Positions 7,425 to 15,855 of a stretch of DNA of 62,407 nt are shown here, in pieces. Position numbers and translations under genes: made by a program. The notes under the pieces were generated by a model. The model had not been told where the DNA came from. It was given only the letters and a program-made list of their open reading frames with translations, and made no database searches. The stretch is from Bacteroidaceae bacterium. Lineage in GTDB: Bacteria > Bacteroidota > Bacteroidia > Bacteroidales > Bacteroidaceae. Within the stretch, counting starts at the first letter, position 1. Every line of letters starts with the position of its first letter. The stretch is from assembly GCA_017398805.1 (NCBI GenBank), contig JAFQEZ010000033.1, forward strand, positions 1-62,407. The letters are read 5' to 3'.

Positions 7425-9485
7425 ATGAAAGAACTTTGGAAAAAGTATTCGACGATAACATACAGGGCGTTTATCATATTGGCAAGCATATTGCTTATGG
7501 TTTATTTCATGCCAAGAGAGAAGTATGAATCGATACATTACGAAGAGGGAAAGCCGTGGGAACATGACCAGCTTATAGCAGAATTCGACTTCAAGGTGAT
7601 GAAAACCAAGAAGCAGATTGCAGCAGAGCAGGATAGTATAAGAAAAAATGCCATCCCCCATTTTGTATATGACGAATCCATTTCCGGCAAGCAAAGCGAT
7701 TCTTTGAAAACCAAAATCTTTAATATTGTCGTGGAGTATGACCTGCCTGTAATATTCAGCAAAAAGTTAAACAGACAATACGGATTTGGAATCGTATCGG
7801 ACAAGGATGCATCTATCATTGTAAAAAACAACTACAAGGAACTCGTCTACAGCAGCAAGGATGGCAAATTACTGCAGGAACTCGTTACTTTAAAATCGGT
7901 ATCAGAAGTCAAAGACACATTATACGGAATTATCCCCGCCCATTACGACACCTTACCAGAGCTAAAAAGCAGAATCATCGATGCTATTGACCGATGTGTA
8001 ATCCCCAACTACACCTTCGACAAGTACCGCACAGAAGAGACGACAAAGAACCTTATCGGCAAAATCGATCCGGTGAGCAGCATATTCATCGCTGGTCAAA
8101 GAATCATAAACAACAGGGAGATTGTAGATGCCGAGAAGTTCCGCACAATCGAGGCTTACCTTAACGAGGTCAAGAAAATTGATGATAAAAATGAAAAGAA
8201 GGACAGCAAGATGATTTTTTATGGACAATTGCTGTTCGTTATAATCATAATGGCATCACTGGCCATATATATGCGTCTATACCAACGTGAAACTTTCGAG
8301 AGCAACAGCAAGTTCACATTCACGATCCTGTCGGTAACCATATTCCCTATTCTTGCAGGAATACTATTGACAATAGGCGGAACCAGCATCTATGTAATCC
8401 CGTTCGCAATTGCACCGGCAATGCTATGCCTTTTCATAAACAGCAACATTGCGGTTGTCGCGCATATGGCATCTATACTGATATGCTCGGCAATGATCGG
8501 GGCGCCGTACCAGTTCATCATTATACAACTCACCGGCGGAATCAGTGCTATCCTCAGCCTTAGCGAGCTCTCTTCTCGATCACAGATGTTCAAATGCACA
8601 ATAGCTACACTGCTTACCTATTCGCTGACATACCTCTGTTATATCATGATAAAGGAGGCTGATATCTCAAAGATAAGCAATATCATGTTTTTCTATTTCA
8701 CTGTCAGCTCAATATTGATGTTGCTGATATATCCGATAATGCTCATCGTGGAGAAGATATTCGGATTCGTGTCAAGCGTAACACTTATCGAGTTGTCGAA
8801 CTTCAACAACAAGCTCCTGCAGAAACTCTCGCAGGAGACACCCGGAACATTCCAGCACTCGATACAGGTTGGCAACCTTGCGGCAGAGGCAGCAAACGCC
8901 ATTGGAGCAAACAGCCTTGAGGTACGCACCGGCGCACTCTATCACGACATAGGAAAGACCGAGAACCCAATCTATTTCACCGAGAACCAGAGCGGCGGCA
9001 TCAGTCCACATAAGGCTCTGACACCAATTGAGAGCGCAAGAGTCATCATAAAGCATGTGACGGACGGACTTGCGATAGCAAAGAGAGAGAAACTCCCGAA
9101 AAGAATACAGGAGTTCATTACCACACACCATGGCTTGAGCAAGACCGGCTACTTCTACATAACGTACAAGAATGAACATCCGGGCGAGAATATCGATGAA
9201 AAACTCTTCACCTACCCCGGGCCGCAGCCGCACACGAAAGAGCAGGCTATTTTGAGTATGGCCGATTGTGTAGAAGCAGCATCGCACAGCCTCAAGGAGT
9301 ACACTGAGGAGAATATAAACAATCTGGTCGACAACATTATCGACCCCAAGGTGAAGAACGGCGAGTTCAGCCTTAGCCCATTGACATTCCAGGATATCGA
9401 CAACATAAAGAGAGTATTCAAGAAGCGACTTATGGCAATATACCATACACGTATCAGTTATCCCACAGAGAAGAAGAAGGAATAG
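7425..9485 (+). CDS. 7TMR-HD family phosphohydrolase (PgpH/YqfF-like)
   Basis: A membrane protein of about 686 residues. Known relatives (Listeria PgpH, Bacillus YqfF) hydrolyse cyclic di-AMP. Order of parts: one N-terminal membrane segment, an extracytoplasmic 7TMR-HDED domain of roughly 220 residues, a bundle of about seven membrane helices near residues 260-460, and a cytoplasmic HD domain with ALYHDIGKT as the metal-binding HD pair, plus HSIQVGNLA upstream and TTHHG downstream. A TTG codon at 7395 would add ten residues, but it coincides with the putative -7 box. The gene is divergent from gltX and is followed after about 100 bp by a DUF2851 gene. The c-di-AMP substrate is inferred from the family. 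Confidence 0.88.
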   Translation: MKELWKKYSTITYRAFIILASILLMVYFMPREKYESIHYEEGKPWEHDQLIAEFDFKVMKTKKQIAAEQDSIRKNAIPHFVYDESISGKQSDSLKTKIFNIVVEYDLPVIFSKKLNRQYGFGIVSDKDASIIVKNNYKELVYSSKDGKLLQELVTLKSVSEVKDTLYGIIPAHYDTLPELKSRIIDAIDRCVIPNYTFDKYRTEETTKNLIGKIDPVSSIFIAGQRIINNREIVDAEKFRTIEAYLNEVKKIDDKNEKKDSKMIFYGQLLFVIIIMASLAIYMRLYQRETFESNSKFTFTILSVTIFPILAGILLTIGGTSIYVIPFAIAPAMLCLFINSNIAVVAHMASILICSAMIGAPYQFIIIQLTGGISAILSLSELSSRSQMFKCTIATLLTYSLTYLCYIMIKEADISKISNIMFFYFTVSSILMLLIYPIMLIVEKIFGFVSSVTLIELSNFNNKLLQKLSQETPGTFQHSIQVGNLAAEAANAIGANSLEVRTGALYHDIGKTENPIYFTENQSGGISPHKALTPIESARVIIKHVTDGLAIAKREKLPKRIQEFITTHHGLSKTGYFYITYKNEHPGENIDEKLFTYPGPQPHTKEQAILSMADCVEAASHSLKEYTEENINNLVDNIIDPKVKNGEFSLSPLTFQDIDNIKRVFKKRLMAIYHTRISYPTEKKKE

Positions 9486-9588
9486 GAATATCTGTGAAAA
9501 TTCCTTAAAAAAGAATGGTAAATCCAAGATGACGCAAGTTCTTCAAAAGATTTACCATTTTCTTTGTACCATAATAAGGCAGATTGTT

Positions 9589-10854
9589 ATGGCAGGAATC
9601 ATCAACTACATATGGGAGCACAAGCTTATAGAGCGACCTACAACGACAGAAGGGAAAAGTGTTCGTATAATCAGTTGTGGGAAATACTGTAAAGACAAAG
9701 GACTATACACGGACGCAAGGATAAGGATTGGAGAGGAGATTCTTACCGGATGCGTAAGGATACATGACAGTGACCACAAAGAGTGCATGGAGCATGACAA
9801 TGTAATCCTCAATGTTGCCACTATCAGCAACGACAAGAACAGCCTTTTTAATGGATGCCGGACTCCACTCTTAAAGATAAAGATACCCGAGGAGATGAAA
9901 AAGGAGTTCGATTGTGCGACACAGCAAACAGGGAACCTGCTATGCAGGGAAAGCATCAATGGAATAAGCACACTCGAGCAACATGCATACATGTCGCGAC
10001 TTCTCGTGGAACGCATGGAGGAGAAGGGAATAGGAATCAAGAAAACACTGCATGAATGTGGAGGAAGGTGGAACGACACCCTATTCAGAACATTGGTACG
10101 CAGTCTCGGTTTCGGTATACAGAGCAATGCATTCACACTACTGGCAAACATCATTGATATACGTGCCCTTGAAAAGCATCGTGATAACCTATTGCAGCTC
10201 GAGGCGATACTTCTCGGGCAGGCAGGCCTGCTTGAGAGAAAAAGTATTCCATACTATTATCAGGCTATAGCAGACAAAGAACGTTACTATGACGAAATAA
10301 CGAGGGAATTCAGATTCCTGAAGAACAAGTTTGACCTGCAGATTCTTGACCATAACATTTGGAACGGCAATTACACTCCGCATGTGCGCATTGCAAGAGT
10401 TGCCAAACTATTTCACATGGAGCGGCTTGAGATATCAAGAATGTTGCAGTGCGAAAGCAATACCGAATACTACCGCTTGCTTGACTGTACCCTTGAAGGA
10501 TACTGGAGCAACCATATCTGCATTGGGGGAACAGAAACAAGTGGCAATGGGGGAATGAGCAAACGCCACCTTGACATCATTATAATAAACGCCATTATAC
10601 CTATTATATATATGTGGGGGAAGCTGCATGGGAAAGAGAGGGAGTGCAACAAGGCCGAAGAGATGCTACACAGGATAAACAGCGAAGAGAACCGCATTGT
10701 AAGGCAATGGAAAGATCATGGCGCAAAGATAGAGTGTGCAGCCGACTCGCAGGCGATTCTGCAGCTCGACAAGAGGTATTGCCGCATGCATCGCTGCAGC
10801 GAGTGCCGATTTGCATATTATCATATAAGGGAGAGACTCCACGCAAACGGATAG
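9589..10854 (+). CDS. DUF2851 family protein
   Basis: A 421-residue protein from the preferred ATG at 9589 (MAGIINYIWEHKL). Family members begin with this same short LxxxWxxKL segment, so the 20 extra residues from the ATG at 9529 are probably leader. The body shows family features: GCVRIHDSDH (metal-like His/Asp cluster), LLGQAGLLE, HVRIARVAKLF, LDIIIINAIIP, DSQAILQLDKRYC and a C-terminal Cys cluster (CRMHRCSEC). The function of DUF2851 is not known to me. The family is nearly restricted to Bacteroidota, and the conserved charged patches suggest an enzyme or nucleic-acid role. It probably shares the transcript of the upstream HD gene. Confidence 0.85.
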   Translation: MAGIINYIWEHKLIERPTTTEGKSVRIISCGKYCKDKGLYTDARIRIGEEILTGCVRIHDSDHKECMEHDNVILNVATISNDKNSLFNGCRTPLLKIKIPEEMKKEFDCATQQTGNLLCRESINGISTLEQHAYMSRLLVERMEEKGIGIKKTLHECGGRWNDTLFRTLVRSLGFGIQSNAFTLLANIIDIRALEKHRDNLLQLEAILLGQAGLLERKSIPYYYQAIADKERYYDEITREFRFLKNKFDLQILDHNIWNGNYTPHVRIARVAKLFHMERLEISRMLQCESNTEYYRLLDCTLEGYWSNHICIGGTETSGNGGMSKRHLDIIIINAIIPIIYMWGKLHGKERECNKAEEMLHRINSEENRIVRQWKDHGAKIECAADSQAILQLDKRYCRMHRCSECRFAYYHIRERLHANG

Positions 10855-10919
10855 TGAAAGGTGAAAACTGAAAGGTGAAAACTCCAGTTTTCCGTTTTCC
10901 GTTTTAACTTTTCCGTTTA
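10855..10919. repeat. GAAAGGTGAAAACT low-complexity repeat
   Basis: Two purine-rich copies of gtgaaaggtgaaaact are followed by a pyrimidine-rich part (ccagttttccgttttccg) that is close to their inverse complement. It lies between the DUF2851 stop and the terminator, and resembles the strings at 290-335 and 62220-62250. Confidence 0.65.
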
Positions 10920-10941
10920 AACAATGACATGACACTCTACA

Positions 10942-10985
10942 GCAAACGCAAAAGCCACACCGCTGGGTGTGGCTTTTGCGTTTGC
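10942..10985. terminator. 20-bp bidirectional terminator
   Basis: A perfect 20-bp stem (10942-10961 with 10966-10985) has a 4-base loop and an A-rich/T-rich inner part, between the convergent DUF2851 and secDF genes. It can stop transcription from either side. Confidence 0.85.
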
Positions 10986-10999
10986 TTATATAGTATCAA

Positions 11000-13837
11000 T
11001 TACTTATTCCTCTTTCTCATACATGCCAAAGCAATAGGTGCCGCAATGAAGAGTGATGAAAGTGTACCGAAGACAACTCCAAGAATCATTGCGAAAGAGA
11101 AGCTGCGGATGCTGTCACCACCAAGGATGAAGATACAGAGCAATACTATCAATGTACTTACAGATGTATTGATTGTACGTGAAAGGGTTGTATTCAAAGA
11201 GATGTTGAACAGATCATATCTGTCACGTTTTGGATAGAGACCTGTAAACTCACGGATACGGTCGAACACAACCACCTTGTCATTGATTGAGTAACCGATC
11301 GCTGTCAGAATCGCACCGATGAATGTCTGATCCATCTCAAGCGTCATTGGCAGGACACCGGCAAACAACGAGTAGCATCCGAATATCATCAATACGTCGA
11401 CACCCAAAGCTGCGATAGAACCGATACTGTATGCCACGTTACGGAAACGTACAAGGATATACAGGAAGATTGCTATAAGAGCAAGCACTACTGAGATGAT
11501 AGCGCCTTCACGTATATCGGCAGCGATACTTGGACCTACCTTCTGTGAACTGATGATAGAACCCTTCTCCTTGTCAACCTCCACATTGCGGAATGTCTCA
11601 AGATCAACCTTCTTGGAATCAATGATGCCACCATCTACAAAAGACTCGTAAAGAACCTTCTCAACATTCTCATCGGCCAGTTTCGCTGTGTCCGCAATCA
11701 TGTAGTTTGTAGAGATGCGTACAACCTTACCTCCCTCGCCTGCAAGAGCAATCACCTGAACATTATCATCTGTGATCTTCTTCTGAAGAACCTCGCGAAC
11801 CTGTTCCGGCTCAACGCTCTGCTCGAACTTGACAACATAGTTACGTCCTCCTGTGAAGTCGATACTCTGACGCAAACCTCTAATTGCAAACGAACCGATC
11901 ATTACAAGTGCCAATACACCGAATATAATACCTGCCAACTTGGAAGACTTGATAAAGTTGTAGTTGGTACCGGCCATCATCTTGGCAGAGAACTTGGTTG
12001 TGAATGTAAGATTTGTCCACTTGTTCCTGCTCATGAAGTGCTCAAAGATTACGCGTGTAACGAATACTGCTGTAAAGAATGAGCAGAGAAGACCAATAAT
12101 CAACGTTGTAGCAAAGCCCTTGATTGGACCTGTACCGAAGTAGAACAGGATAATACCTGTTATGATAGAAGTGAAGTTAGAGTCAAAAATCGCCGAGAAT
12201 GCATTCTTGTAACCGTCGGACAACGCAAGCTGTACATTCTTGCCTGCACGGAGCTCCTCCTTGGTACGCTCATAGATAAGCACGTTGGCATCGACCGCCA
12301 TACCCAATGTAAGCACAATACCGGCAATACCAGACATTGTAAGCGCAGCCTGGAACGAAGCAAGGATACCGATTGTAAAGAAGAGGTTAAGCAAAAGTGC
12401 CAGGTTAGCAACACCACCGGGGATGATACCGTACATCAAGCACATGTAAATCATCAAAAGCACAAATGCCACTGCAAACGAGATGAGACCCTGCTGGATA
12501 GACTGCTCACCGAGTGTAGGACCTACAACATAGCTGTCTACAATCTTCAAAGGTGCTGACAACTTACCGGAACGGAGCACGTTCGCCAAGTCCTGAGTCT
12601 GCTCGATGGTGAAGTTACCTGAAATCTCGGAACGTCCACCTGCAATCTTACCCTTTACATGAGGTGCACTATAAACGCAATTATCAAGTACAATCGCGAT
12701 AAATCCGCCGGCATTCGCTTCTGTCAGGTTTGCCCACTCTGTAGCAGCCTCAGTTGTCATCTGCATTGTCACACATGGCAGACCGGTCTGGTCATAGTCG
12801 GCTTTAGCATCAGAAATGACATCACCCTCAAGTGCTGCCGAACCATCAGCCTTTGTCACTTTGAGAGCATAGAGCTGGAAAGCAGAACTGTTCTTCTCTA
12901 CAGCATCAACGCTCCACATGAAACGGACATCCTCCTTGGCAATGATTCCTGATCGGTAACCGCGTTCGATAGCTCTGTTGATTACAGCAGTATCCTTTGA
13001 CATTGCAATACCTACAACACCGCCATTCGCAGCAACCTGCAGACGTGGCAAGATTGTATTGCTGCCAGCCAAAGAATCCTCTGCTGAAATTTCCTCGTCA
13101 ATCTGTGCAAATGCAGGAAGCCAATCCGCATTGATTTCGGATGAGCTGCATGCTACCCAGAACTGGAGGTTTGCAGAACCCTCAAGAAGTCTCTTTACAC
13201 GGTCCTTATCTGTAACACCCGGGAGTTCAACGAGAATACGGCTACGGCCACCCTCTACTATCTGCATGTTCGGCTGAACCACACCGAAGCGGTCGATACG
13301 TGAGCGCAACACATTGAATGAGTTGTCAAGCGCCTCCTTGATTCTACCACGGAGGGCTTCCTCAATCTGCTCGTCGCTGCTATTAGAGTCAACCTCCTTG
13401 GAACCGCTCAACTTCTCTGTGTCAAATGCCATCGCAAGAGAACCTGCACCCTTGGCATTATACTTCTCAATGAAAGTGCTTACAAAATCGCCTTCCTTTG
13501 CAGTTGCCGCACGAGCCTCTTCAAAAGCCTCCTTAAACTCTTTTTTCTCCTTGTTGGCTACATATGCCAATACAACGTCGGGCTCAGAGATCTCCATTGT
13601 GACACTCATACCGCCCTTCAGGTCAAGACCGAGTCCAAGACCCAATTCCTGGCACTCCTTCAAAGTGTGTCCCAACCACACCTTCTCGTTCTTCATTGAA
13701 TCGAGATAAAGCTGTGGATCATCCTGCTGCTCTGCAATACCCTCGTATTTATTTGCTACGAAAGTGAACGAGATGTAGAACAGACACACCAATGATAGCA
13801 GTACCGCAAAAACTTTTACAAATCCTTTGTTCTGCAT
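11000..13837 (-). CDS. secDF: protein-export membrane protein SecDF (fused)
   Basis: A 945-residue fusion of SecD and SecF, RND-family proteins that use the proton motive force to finish Sec-dependent export. The N-terminal membrane segment (about 7-30) is followed by GLDLKGGMSV, the SecD P1 head, five membrane helices with GMAVDANVLIYERTKEE, and then SecF starting around residue 610. SecF has IDFTGGRNYVVKF, a second head and five helices with GYSINDKVVVFDRIRE. Fusion in one chain is normal in Bacteroidota. The gene stands alone between two terminators. Confidence 0.95.
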   Translation of the reverse strand: MQNKGFVKVFAVLLSLVCLFYISFTFVANKYEGIAEQQDDPQLYLDSMKNEKVWLGHTLKECQELGLGLGLDLKGGMSVTMEISEPDVVLAYVANKEKKEFKEAFEEARAATAKEGDFVSTFIEKYNAKGAGSLAMAFDTEKLSGSKEVDSNSSDEQIEEALRGRIKEALDNSFNVLRSRIDRFGVVQPNMQIVEGGRSRILVELPGVTDKDRVKRLLEGSANLQFWVACSSSEINADWLPAFAQIDEEISAEDSLAGSNTILPRLQVAANGGVVGIAMSKDTAVINRAIERGYRSGIIAKEDVRFMWSVDAVEKNSSAFQLYALKVTKADGSAALEGDVISDAKADYDQTGLPCVTMQMTTEAATEWANLTEANAGGFIAIVLDNCVYSAPHVKGKIAGGRSEISGNFTIEQTQDLANVLRSGKLSAPLKIVDSYVVGPTLGEQSIQQGLISFAVAFVLLMIYMCLMYGIIPGGVANLALLLNLFFTIGILASFQAALTMSGIAGIVLTLGMAVDANVLIYERTKEELRAGKNVQLALSDGYKNAFSAIFDSNFTSIITGIILFYFGTGPIKGFATTLIIGLLCSFFTAVFVTRVIFEHFMSRNKWTNLTFTTKFSAKMMAGTNYNFIKSSKLAGIIFGVLALVMIGSFAIRGLRQSIDFTGGRNYVVKFEQSVEPEQVREVLQKKITDDNVQVIALAGEGGKVVRISTNYMIADTAKLADENVEKVLYESFVDGGIIDSKKVDLETFRNVEVDKEKGSIISSQKVGPSIAADIREGAIISVVLALIAIFLYILVRFRNVAYSIGSIAALGVDVLMIFGCYSLFAGVLPMTLEMDQTFIGAILTAIGYSINDKVVVFDRIREFTGLYPKRDRYDLFNISLNTTLSRTINTSVSTLIVLLCIFILGGDSIRSFSFAMILGVVFGTLSSLFIAAPIALACMRKRNK

Positions 13838-13886
13838 TTTTATTAAAATTTTATTTATGATTTATTATTCCTATTTTTAAATCGCG

Positions 13887-13894
13887 CAAATATA
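13887..13894 (-). promoter_or_regulatory. -7 box candidate of secDF
   Basis: TATATTTG on the minus strand matches TAnnTTTG and lies 50 bp before the secDF start. No convincing TTTG is found at the right distance, so only the -7 box is claimed. It sits in a small palindrome (gcgcaaatatagcgc). Confidence 0.45.
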
Positions 13895-13954
13895 GCGCTT
13901 TTTTCTCAATTATTCAGCCTTTTGAGTCAATTTTCTTTTATTTATATAAATAAA

Positions 13955-13991
13955 GGCCCATAGAATCCGATAATTACGGATTTTACAGGCC
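13955..13991 (-). terminator. terminator after the rhomboid pair
   Basis: On the minus strand GGCC...AAATCCG pairs with CGGATT...GGCC around a TAATTAT loop, followed by TTTATTTAT. It lies 24 bp past the stop of the downstream rhomboid gene. Confidence 0.7.
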
Positions 13992-14015
13992 ATAATGGAG
14001 GAAAAAAGAAGATTT

Positions 14016-14915
14016 TCACTTCGACGAAGCATCAAACAGGCGTTTCTTCTCCTCGTCACTAAGAGAAGAATATCCGCCCTTCTTTATTTTTTCCAAAAGT
14101 CTGTCAATTTCAGCCTCGTCATTTCTCTTGCGGGCATTATACTCATAGTCAGAATTCCTGTTACTCTTTGTATAACTGAAATTACCCTTTTTCTTTTTTT
14201 TGCGTCCTTTACCGACACTGGACAAAGCGCACAACCAATCATATGGTTTAAGGACCCACGATGCAGCATCCGCACCACGACACACCAGCCATCCGAAAAG
14301 CCAACCGGCAAAGGCACCACCCAAATGAGCAAAACTGCCGCCGGCATTGTCTCCGGCAATCAGAAGGAACGATATGAGAACCGTGACCAACGCAAAAGTA
14401 GCAAGCCTTACACTCCCGATGAAAAGGAGGTTTATCCTATAATCCGGAGCACGTACCGCAGCCGCCACAACAATGGCAAGTACAGCAGCCGATGCTCCGA
14501 CAAGGCTCGTTTCGTCCACCATCGGCGCAAAATAGGGAAAAATGTTATATGCTGCAACAAAGAAAAGTGCGCCGAAAAGTCCGCCCCAAAAATAAATACC
14601 CATGAAATGGCGCACAGAATAGAAATTGATAAATATCTTGCCGAACACATACAGTGCCAACATATTCCAAAGAATATGGAACGGACCGGCATGCAGGAAC
14701 ATATACGTCAATGGCGTCCAAGGATGCCCGAGCAAGGTCTCTACAGATGCCGGCAACTCAAACAACGACATCAGATACACCGCCGTTGAAGGAGAGTTGA
14801 AAAGTATACAAAAAACCGCGATGAAAAGGGATAAAACAAACACTGCGACATTGATGAATATAAAACGCGACGCAATGTTGGAATCCCTATACTTCCGCCA
14901 TAAACCATCAAACAT
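14016..14915 (-). CDS. rhomboid-family intramembrane protease, with C-terminal tail
   Basis: A 299-residue membrane protein with six predicted membrane segments. Rhomboid signatures: HAGPFHILWNM in the second segment, the catalytic Ser in VGASAAV and the partner His in FAHLGG. The last 80 residues are a basic KKKKKG linker and a short acidic/basic helical segment (DEAEIDRLLEKIKKGG) found in many Bacteroidota rhomboids. It overlaps the upstream rhomboid gene by 8 bp, so the two are translated from one mRNA. Substrates are unknown. Confidence 0.9.
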   Translation of the reverse strand: MFDGLWRKYRDSNIASRFIFINVAVFVLSLFIAVFCILFNSPSTAVYLMSLFELPASVETLLGHPWTPLTYMFLHAGPFHILWNMLALYVFGKIFINFYSVRHFMGIYFWGGLFGALFFVAAYNIFPYFAPMVDETSLVGASAAVLAIVVAAAVRAPDYRINLLFIGSVRLATFALVTVLISFLLIAGDNAGGSFAHLGGAFAGWLFGWLVCRGADAASWVLKPYDWLCALSSVGKGRKKKKKGNFSYTKSNRNSDYEYNARKRNDEAEIDRLLEKIKKGGYSSLSDEEKKRLFDASSK

Positions 14916-15636
14916 ACGGACCGCCTATTTTATTGGTTTTTCTCCAGTGGAGTATCAGTATGAGACCGAAAAGCATACCGCCAAGATGCGCAAAATGGGC
15001 AACACCGTCGGCCGAACCGGAAGTTCCGAGAAGAAATTCAATCACCGCATAACCAATGACAAAATATTTTGCCTTGATAGGAATCGGAATAGGGAAGATG
15101 AACATCTTCTCATTCGGGAAGAGCATTCCGAAACCCAACAAGATTGCAAATATCGCTCCTGAGGCCCCGACTGTTACTCCGTTCAACACGATGTTGAGCT
15201 CTGCCATTTTTGCAATAACAAAATTCTTGCCATTCATAATGGCTTCATGCCCATGGGCCAACACCATACCCACTTCCTCGGCATTCATACCGCTTGAGAG
15301 AGTGTAATAACGGTAAAGCCCTATACCCTCCTGGATAAGTGCAGCACCGACACCCGTGATAAGGAAGAATGTCAAGAAGCGTTTCGGTCCCCACACGTAC
15401 TCAAGCACTCTACCGAACATGTAAAGGGCGAACATATTGAAGAAAAGATGCATGAAATCGCCGTGCATGAACATGTATGTCACAAGCTGGAACGGAAGAA
15501 AATCTTCCGCCATGACCAGATGCAGGCCAAAAATGCTATTAAGGTCCATACCTTTCTGCTCAAACACCAATGTCGCCAGAAACATAATGATGTTTATGGC
15601 AAGCAGATTTTTGGTAACTACAGGTATCCTATCCAT
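14908..15636 (-). CDS. rhomboid-family intramembrane protease
   Basis: A 242-residue protein that is mostly membrane-embedded, with HGDFMHLFFNMFALYMFG, the catalytic Ser motif VGASGAIF and the catalytic His motif HFAHLGGMLFG. It is shorter than its neighbour at 14016-14915 and has no C-terminal tail. An insertion of about 40 residues between segments (around 115-155) contains AHGHEAIMNGK. Both copies keep the Ser/His pair, so both should be active. It is the first gene of the rhomboid pair and is divergent from argS. Confidence 0.9.
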   Translation of the reverse strand: MDRIPVVTKNLLAINIIMFLATLVFEQKGMDLNSIFGLHLVMAEDFLPFQLVTYMFMHGDFMHLFFNMFALYMFGRVLEYVWGPKRFLTFFLITGVGAALIQEGIGLYRYYTLSSGMNAEEVGMVLAHGHEAIMNGKNFVIAKMAELNIVLNGVTVGASGAIFAILLGFGMLFPNEKMFIFPIPIPIKAKYFVIGYAVIEFLLGTSGSADGVAHFAHLGGMLFGLILILHWRKTNKIGGPYV

Positions 15637-15671
15637 TTGAAAAACATTTTATCCGTAAACAAAATTGCAGG

Positions 15672-15679
15672 CAAAGATA
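15672..15679 (-). promoter_or_regulatory. -7 box candidate of the rhomboid pair
   Basis: TATCTTTG on the minus strand, 36 bp before the rhomboid start codon. The -33 region is not convincing. Confidence 0.45.
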
Positions 15680-15797
15680 ATACAAACTTGCGGGAATACC
15701 ACCTGCAAACCAACAATAATCGCCAACAACATTCACTTTTACGCGTACGGGTATATTAAAATATTTAAGCAGATTTTATATTTCGGACGTTTGTTCG

Positions 15798-15805
15798 TAT
15801 CTTTG
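15798..15805 (+). promoter_or_regulatory. -7 box candidate of argS and the following operon
   Basis: TATCTTTGCAG on the plus strand matches TAnnTTTG and sits 50 bp before the argS ATG. The -33 region (ttttatat) is poor. As no other promoter stands out before 24827, it may drive all seven genes. Confidence 0.5.
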
Positions 15806-15855
15806 CAGTTGATTACATGACCGGATATCGCAGACAAAATAAAAAACATTAAGAT

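Noticed and set aside
7316-7528. 70-codon plus-strand frame before the HD gene
   Set aside because: It overlaps the likely promoter and the start of the 7TMR-HD gene in another frame, with no recognisable product.
13995-14789. 264-codon plus-strand frame
   Set aside because: Antisense to the rhomboid gene, which has catalytic motifs. The product is basic and low in complexity.
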